A stretch of DNA of 64,000 bases. Source: Pseudevernia furfuracea (taxonomy: Eukaryota > Ascomycota > Lecanoromycetes > Lecanorales > Parmeliaceae). This document shows positions 58,700-64,000 of this stretch, in pieces (the stretch's first letter is position 1; the number at the start of each line of letters is the position of its first letter). The notes beneath the pieces were generated by a model. The model worked only from the letters and a program-made list of their open reading frames with translations. It had not been told where the DNA came from and ran no database searches. The translations under genes were made by a program, and so were the position numbers. The stretch is taken from NCBI GenBank assembly GCA_022315425.1, contig JAIUPT010000021.1, positions 1-64,000 of the forward strand, written 5' to 3'.

Positions 58700-60181
58700 T
58701 CACAGTCTCTCTCGAACTGTGCGCCCACCCATACCGACGTGTCGTCCTGCGGTAACTGGGCGTTCTTCGGAAATTTGTCTCTCGAGTCTGTGTAAATTGG
58801 CCTCCATCTGCTGCAATTCCTGTTCTCGCTCTAACAACCGCCTACGTCTCGCAAAATGCTCATCTCGATATTGCTGCTGATCGAGTCTCTGAGAAAGTGC
58901 TTCAATGCGACTGGCTTGGCTCTCAACTTGTGCAACCTGCGCATCAAATGCGTCGACAGAGTCGTCCTCGGACTCATCGTACTCCGCTGGACAAACTTCA
59001 ATATCATTATTAGCTGAAGGCGCGGTAACCATAGTACCATAGGATGATGTGGGATTGGATGAGGGTGAAGTCGACGCCGCCGTCGCTAACGTGAAAGAAG
59101 AATGACCGCTAGGAACCCTGTCGTCTGGTGGTATGGTTGTAAGTATGGTCTCCCATTCGTCGTCCTCCGGGCTGAAGCTTCGCTCTCGGTCACCAAGGCC
59201 GTCGAAAGTGCTTTGATGAGGACGCCTGCGTGCGGGCCTTGACATTGTTTGGGTACGAAGGTTCATCTGACGTAGACGAGGAAGCTCAGCCAAGTCACGG
59301 TCTCTCACTCTACGCACCAGCTCCAAACGCGTCTCCACCAATTCTAGATACGCTGCTTCTTGCTCGCGTACCTCTGACGTAAGCGCATCTTGGTCGAGAT
59401 CCCTCATTCTGGCGATCTGCGTAGCGTGCCTAGCAATGTGTTCGTGCTCACCGCTATCCATAATCTCCGCAATTCTTGACGAGAGCCGTGCTAGGACTTC
59501 CTCGCGCACGGCGTTAGCTCGAGCTTCGTCCTCGCCATCTAGCCTGTGAGCCGGTGCGAATCTAGGAGTGAGCAAGGCAGTCCCTAACGGCGGCGAGGGC
59601 ACATATAGAATGGACCGATTTGAGGTATCGCCCGAAGTGTAGGGGGGTGTTGGCAGATATCGCGGAGGCGGCGACCTTGCTTCGTCTGCCCTGGCTGAGG
59701 TCTGTGATTCTTCAAATTGCTCAGCGCCAACAGGCCGCCAAAGGACTGTCGCTGCAGGGGCTTCGGAAAATGTTGCCTGTCGAGCAGCCCTTAAGCGCCG
59801 GCCAGGGCGCTCGTAGCTCAACGCATCTCTTAGCAGTGCGCGCCCGCTCTCCAAGCGACTGCGCTGGCTTGCTTCAGAATGTGCTATGTCTGCTTCTGCT
59901 TCGACATCCTGAGCATCGATAGGATTAGATATCGATGAAGTGGCAGTTCGATCTTGTCGGCGTATATCCTCGAGCAGTGAGCGTCGATCCGCTAGCACTC
60001 GCATGGGACCCTGGGAGCGATTTCGGCTATGGGACAGCAACGCGGAGAGGGTTGATTGATGATCGCGAACGTTTGGGCTGTATCTAACGGTGCGTTGGCG
60101 TCGAATGGCTGATCGCGCCGGGGCCGTAGGATCTGCTTTGGTAGTGGCCTTGGAGTCGACGGCGTCAGGCTCACAAAACAT
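58700..60181 (-). CDS. Conserved-looking hypothetical protein with C-terminal coiled coil
   Basis: ATG at 60,181 gives 493 residues starting MFCEPDAVDSKATTKADPTA. The ATG is preceded by CTCAAACAG, a good acceptor, so a 5' untranslated exon or short coding exon is possible. The sequence is rich in Arg, Ser and Glu: SAIRRQRTVRYSP near the start, many DRRSL/RSRLE segments, a Pro-rich middle (PPPRYLPTPPYTSG), an acidic ESEDDSVDAFDAQ stretch and a final coiled coil (about 430-480, SRIEALSQRLDQQQ...REQELQQMEANLHRLERQI). No enzyme motif is visible. The single long exon and consistent composition support a real gene; I cannot assign a function. Confidence 0.72.
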   Translation of the reverse strand: MFCEPDAVDSKATTKADPTAPARSAIRRQRTVRYSPNVRDHQSTLSALLSHSRNRSQGPMRVLADRRSLLEDIRRQDRTATSSISNPIDAQDVEAEADIAHSEASQRSRLESGRALLRDALSYERPGRRLRAARQATFSEAPAATVLWRPVGAEQFEESQTSARADEARSPPPRYLPTPPYTSGDTSNRSILYVPSPPLGTALLTPRFAPAHRLDGEDEARANAVREEVLARLSSRIAEIMDSGEHEHIARHATQIARMRDLDQDALTSEVREQEAAYLELVETRLELVRRVRDRDLAELPRLRQMNLRTQTMSRPARRRPHQSTFDGLGDRERSFSPEDDEWETILTTIPPDDRVPSGHSSFTLATAASTSPSSNPTSSYGTMVTAPSANNDIEVCPAEYDESEDDSVDAFDAQVAQVESQASRIEALSQRLDQQQYRDEHFARRRRLLEREQELQQMEANLHRLERQISEERPVTAGRHVGMGGRTVRERL

Positions 60182-60651
60182 TCTGTTTGAGAATGAAGAT
60201 TGATTAGCATAACATTCGTGCCTTGAATTGTGAATGCATAACGAGGTAGCTAAGCACGCGAAAGATAAACGCAGGCGCAAACAGGACCGCGACAATCACG
60301 ACCTATCAACGTACCGTAAACCCATCGCGCAAAGATAACGCGAAGATGCTAACGAGGCGACAATTGATGCCTCGAATGCGACTCAAGATATTATTATCTT
60401 TATGTGAAGGTGAGTGACAGATGAACTTTGCGACTGAGGGCAGCTGAAATGCAGGCGGGTGCGAGAGCGCGCTAGCGGTCTGGTAGGGCTGGCGTTCATC
60501 CGACCCGACCCCTTGAATCACAAACCTTGCTGTTTCATAACATCTTTATTAAGATGAGACCGAGTAATGCTGTACACTTTGAGGTCGAGTGTTCACGAAA
60601 TCGAAAAACAGCTGGGTCCTGCACTTGAACGGAGATGACATCGATTCTGCC
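60182..60651. promoter_or_regulatory. Divergent promoter, hypothetical / Fol3-like
   Basis: 470 bp between start codons. Nothing specific recognised. Confidence 0.5.
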
Positions 60652-61902
60652 ATGATTGAATTAGGCCTTGCGCGGATCACTCGACTCTTGAAAGACACCC
60701 CCGTTCCATGGCGCGCAATACACGTTGCAGGCACCAATGGCAAAGGCTCTGTATGTGCCTATGCCTCGGCAATGTTGTATGCCGGCAATATTAATTGTGG
60801 CCGCTTCACGTCTCCATACCTGATTGATAGGTGGGACTGCATCACCATCAATGAGAAAAGCGTGGATGAGAATCTCTTTCGAGAAGTTGAGGCTGTTGTG
60901 AAGACGAGAGATCGAAGCGAGGACATCAAAGCTTCCGAGTTTGAGATACTGACAGCTACAGCTTTTGAGATATTCAATCGAGAGAAGATAGAGATCGGCG
61001 TTGTCGAGGTTGGTTTGGGTGGCCGAAATGATGCAACGAACATCCTTGAGCATCCAGCAGTCACTGTGATTACCAAAATAGGTAAAGACCATCAGTCTTT
61101 TCTTGGAAGCACCTTGGAAGAAATTGCGTTACATAAGGCAGGCATTATGAAAAACGGCGTGCACTGCATGGTGGACGGAAGTAATGTCCCAGGAGTCCTT
61201 GAGGTTCTAAGGAGGAATGCGGCAGAAGTCGGGGCTGCCTCGTTGCTTCTTGTTCCTCAAGACGCCGATCCAGCTGGTCAAGTATGGAACGTCGTGGCCA
61301 AGGAAGAACTCATGGACCACCAGCAGATGAACGTATGTTTGGCGTTTGAAGCTGTCAAGGAGGTGCTTTCCCATTGCCATCCATCATTAGATCCGCGCCG
61401 GCTGTTGCCTTCGATCGCGAACGCTGTTTGGCCTGGCCGTCTACAGAACCTCAACATCAGACCCTTAGCTGGCAATGAACGGGAAATTCTCCTTGACGGG
61501 GCTCACAACAGCCAGTCTGCTGAAGTCCTAGGGAAATATGTAGATCAGAAGTTACGTGAAAAGCATCGCCCTGTGACCTGGATAGTTGCAATCTCGAAGG
61601 GAAAGGATATTCAAGAACTGCTATACTTTCTTCTGAGATCAGGAGATAATCTTATTGCTGTTGAATTCGGCCCAGTGGACGGTATGCCATGGGTCTGCCC
61701 AGAAGAAGCGGACAGCATACTGGGCGCAGCACGAGGTCTGGGCATATCTGATCGTTCTCAGACCTTGTCCGGAAACTTAAAAGAGGCGTTTCAACTAGCT
61801 GTGCGAATTTCCGATGGGGGACCACTGGTCGCTGCTGGGAGTTTGTATTTGGTGTCAGACGTTTTGCGGCTGCTGAAACAGGCCAAGCTTCTGAACAAGT
61901 GA
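60652..61902 (+). CDS. Dihydrofolate synthase (Fol3 type, Mur ligase family)
   Basis: A single exon of 416 residues from ATG 60,652 (MIELGLARITRLL), close to the 427 of yeast Fol3. The ATP loop GTNGKGS is at 27-33; CGRFTSPYLIDRWDCI binds the pterin/substrate side; VGLGGRNDATNI and TKIGKDHQSFLGSTLEEIAL with KAGIMK are the central Mur-ligase motifs; LLDGAHNSQS is the C-domain hinge. Function: ATP-dependent addition of glutamate to dihydropteroate, giving dihydrofolate. The frame is open upstream to a GTG at 60,589 but homologous proteins begin at the MIELGL position. Folylpolyglutamate synthase is the main alternative; the short N-terminus favours Fol3. Confidence 0.83.
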   Translation: MIELGLARITRLLKDTPVPWRAIHVAGTNGKGSVCAYASAMLYAGNINCGRFTSPYLIDRWDCITINEKSVDENLFREVEAVVKTRDRSEDIKASEFEILTATAFEIFNREKIEIGVVEVGLGGRNDATNILEHPAVTVITKIGKDHQSFLGSTLEEIALHKAGIMKNGVHCMVDGSNVPGVLEVLRRNAAEVGAASLLLVPQDADPAGQVWNVVAKEELMDHQQMNVCLAFEAVKEVLSHCHPSLDPRRLLPSIANAVWPGRLQNLNIRPLAGNEREILLDGAHNSQSAEVLGKYVDQKLREKHRPVTWIVAISKGKDIQELLYFLLRSGDNLIAVEFGPVDGMPWVCPEEADSILGAARGLGISDRSQTLSGNLKEAFQLAVRISDGGPLVAAGSLYLVSDVLRLLKQAKLLNK

Positions 61903-62420
61903 GAAGAAATAGAATGAATAATTTATGGACCTTGGTATCCTAGACAGCAACTTTCTACCGTATCTGAAGTAGTAAATATGTTGATCAGTGATTCCGGCTT
62001 TGCCTTCTAAGATCACATTTTGCAAAGTCCGTTTGATACTAGAATTATCAAGTAGTACCTACCGAGGTACTGTAGAAACTAGAAACACGCCTCCGCGTTC
62101 CATCACCAGATTTAAAGTTTGAACAACCTCTCTGCACAAAGCAACATCGGTTTCTTCAGACTCTGGTACTCGTGAATAAGAAGACACGACAATTTGTCTA
62201 ATCGCGTGTAAAGATTCCTGATGGTTTGATGGCGGGCAGATTCACGTGAGCGCAACAGCCATATGGAACGGTCCTCCTCGAGCGAGATCCCAGGCAATAA
62301 ATGGTACCATCGTCGTCCAGATACATGCTGTTTTCTCCATAAAAGCTGTATGATGAGGCCAAGCAGCAGCCTGTACAGACAGAGAGCCCGTTCTTTAGGA
62401 AAAGGCTGAGGACTCCTACA
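61903..62420. promoter_or_regulatory. Intergenic region upstream of the sepH-like gene
   Basis: 518 bp; no gene supported. Confidence 0.5.
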
Positions 62421-64000
62421 ATGGTCTCCCGCAACCCCTTAGGGGGGGACCCTACCATAGATACCCATCAAGGAAACACAGATCACCTACCAAGCAAAAA
62501 CGTCGTAAAGGAAACGCAGAGGGAACTCAATGGCCTTGAAAGTACCAAACAGTCCAAGAATGAGGAACAAACACCCAACAGAGCTCAAGATGTTGCCGAG
62601 CTCAAAGATTATGTACGCATCGCTGGACCAAATTTGAGGCATCTGATTTCTGATTCGATCCTAGCAACTTGGTGACTGTCTGGGCAAAGGCGCTTTCGGA
62701 TCCGTCTTCAGAGCGCTGAACATGGGGACTGGGGAGACCGTGGCTGTAAAGCAGGTCAAACTGGCTGATCTACCAAAAAGCGAGTTACGAGTTATCACAG
62801 TACGTTTTCAGCCTTCCGGCATTGGATCTTCATGCTAATGCGATTTCTTCGTGACACAGCTTGAGATCGACCTCCTCAAGAACTTAGATGTACGCTCTAC
62901 ACTCAATCGTCCGGCAAGACCGCTAATGGACTTTCCAGCACCCAAACATTGTCAAGTATCGTGGGTTCGTTAAGTCGGCAGAGTCACTCAATATTATCCT
63001 GGAGTACGTGGTCTAGCCTACTATGGCCTGTTGACGGATAGTGCTAATCGGCTGTCCATCAGGTACTGTGAAAACGGATCTTTGCATTCGATTTCAAAGA
63101 ATTTTGGCAAGTTCCCGGAGAATCTAGTGGGCATCTACATGTCCCAAGTACTCCATGGACTGCTTTACCTCCATGAGCAGGGTGTTATACATCGCGACAT
63201 CAAGGGGGCCAACATCCTCACAACAAAGCAAGGTCTTGTGAAGCTTGCAGACTTCGGGGTCGCCACAAGAACGACAACTTTCCATGAATCTAGCGTGGTC
63301 GGTACACCTTATTGGATGGCTCCGGAAGTGATTGAGCTGTCGGGTGCTACCACAGCGTCCGATATATGGAGTCTGGGATGTACAGTAATAGAGCTCTTGG
63401 ACGGAAAGCCTCCCTACCACAAATTGCAGCCCATGCACGCTCTATTCCGCATTGTGAACGACGATCATCCTCCCCTTCCAGAGGGGGCATCTCCAGTGCG
63501 TCAAAGAATTAGAAGGGAATGAGGAATAAGAAGGCTAATCTGGTGACAGATTGTACGCGATTTCTTGATGCAATGTTTTCAAAAAGATCCAAATCTTAGG
63601 GTTTCTGCACGAAAGCTGTTGAAGCATCCTTGGATCGTCAACGCGAAGAGATCTGATGCCGTGGTACCCAAGAAGCCCACGGAGTATGACGAAGCTGTGA
63701 AAAGCGTCCAGCAATGGAATGAAGCCTTAAAGTCTCCAAATGCGGGATCATTACGGCGGACCTCACGGCCGATGTCCTCCAGTCCAATACCTGGACGGCG
63801 GGAAACCAACCATCCAGCTATAACGCCCGTCCGAGGTCCGCTCAATCTTGCAAAGCCTCGAGTCAACACGGAGCAGTTTAGGTCGCCCAACAACACAGCC
63901 GACGATAATTGGGACGATGATTTTGCTTCCGCGATCTCGCCCAGCGCTTTGCAACTTCCCCATCTGAGGCCACATGATAATTTTGGGGGCTTGCTATCTT
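62421..64000 (+). CDS. sepH: SepH/Cdc7-like septation kinase (STE family), 3' end outside window
   Basis: Exons 62,421-62,612, 62,665-62,799, 62,860-62,889, 62,939-63,003, 63,063-63,495 and from 63,550 past the window end. After a disordered 58-residue start the kinase domain reads DVAELKDYQLGDCLGKGAFG (glycine loop), VAVKQVKLADL (catalytic Lys), HPNIVKYRGF, GVIHRDIKGANIL (catalytic loop), KLADFGVA (DFG), VGTPYWMAPEV, SDIWSLGCTVIELL and RVSARKLLKHPW. The match to Aspergillus SepH and fission-yeast Cdc7 is close in every exon. It is a core kinase of the septation initiation network, acting at spindle pole bodies to trigger septum formation. Exon 3 is only ten codons. The C-terminal regulatory region is missing here. 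Confidence 0.92.

Noticed and set aside
35161..63522. Secondary metabolite or effector gene cluster
   Set aside because: All recognised genes are housekeeping families on mixed strands; no synthase, tailoring or secreted effector-like genes are grouped.

Overview
The window is a piece of a filamentous ascomycete (Pezizomycotina) chromosome. The evidence is short spliceosomal introns (46-170 bp, GTRNGT donors), a SepH-type septation kinase, an Ecm33-type GPI wall protein, Anp1 and Qcr7, and a sharp split between an AT-rich block full of RIP-like decayed transposons (about 1-33,780) and a normal-composition gene block (about 33,780-64,000). I cannot assign a genus.

Transposon block. Positions 129-21,105 hold four copies of one Ty1/copia element with 122-bp LTRs (TGTCAAAATT...TTGACA): A (+, 129-6,634), B (-, 6,635-9,730, truncated), C (-, 9,731-14,203, split by a nested insertion) and D (+, 14,530-21,105, with a 5-bp TATTT target duplication). 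All coding frames are broken by C-to-T/G-to-A changes, which in my hand alignment avoid CpG completely. Their primer site matches the anticodon arm of initiator tRNA-Met, the half-tRNA priming known for Drosophila copia. Nested in copy C is a younger 3.05-kb LTR element (10,579-13,631) with 198-bp LTRs, no pol, a self-priming signature, and a Gag-like ORF that begins with a BIR (IAP-type) zinc domain. This BIR-Gag element is the most unusual object in the window. Positions 21,106-33,780 are very AT-rich: a clean solo LTR, short tandem repeats, two extremely AT-rich blocks that seem to start two direct copies of a 5.8-5.9 kb repeat, and a decayed Tnp2/Plavaka-like transposase.

Gene block, in order: a small membrane protein with lost 5' end (+); Yia6/Ndt1-type mitochondrial NAD+ carrier (-); Qcr7 of complex III (+); Mag1-type 3-methyladenine DNA glycosylase (-); Ecm33-like wall protein (+); bHLH factor without a clear start (+); Anp1 mannosyltransferase (+); SPF45-like splicing factor (-); Pcs60/oxalyl-CoA synthetase-like peroxisomal enzyme (+); YCII-domain protein (-); Mcp2/ABC1 mitochondrial kinase-like protein (+); uridine-kinase-like P-loop kinase (+); unknown coiled-coil protein (-); Fol3-like dihydrofolate synthase (+); SepH/Cdc7-like kinase, cut by the window end (+). 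This is ordinary housekeeping content with mixed strands; I see no biosynthetic cluster. Several products are mitochondrial (NAD+ carrier, Qcr7, Mcp2) and two act on the wall or glycoproteins (Ecm33, Anp1), but nothing indicates co-regulation.

Exon limits were placed by reading splice signals and matching known family sequence; all spliced lengths keep frame.
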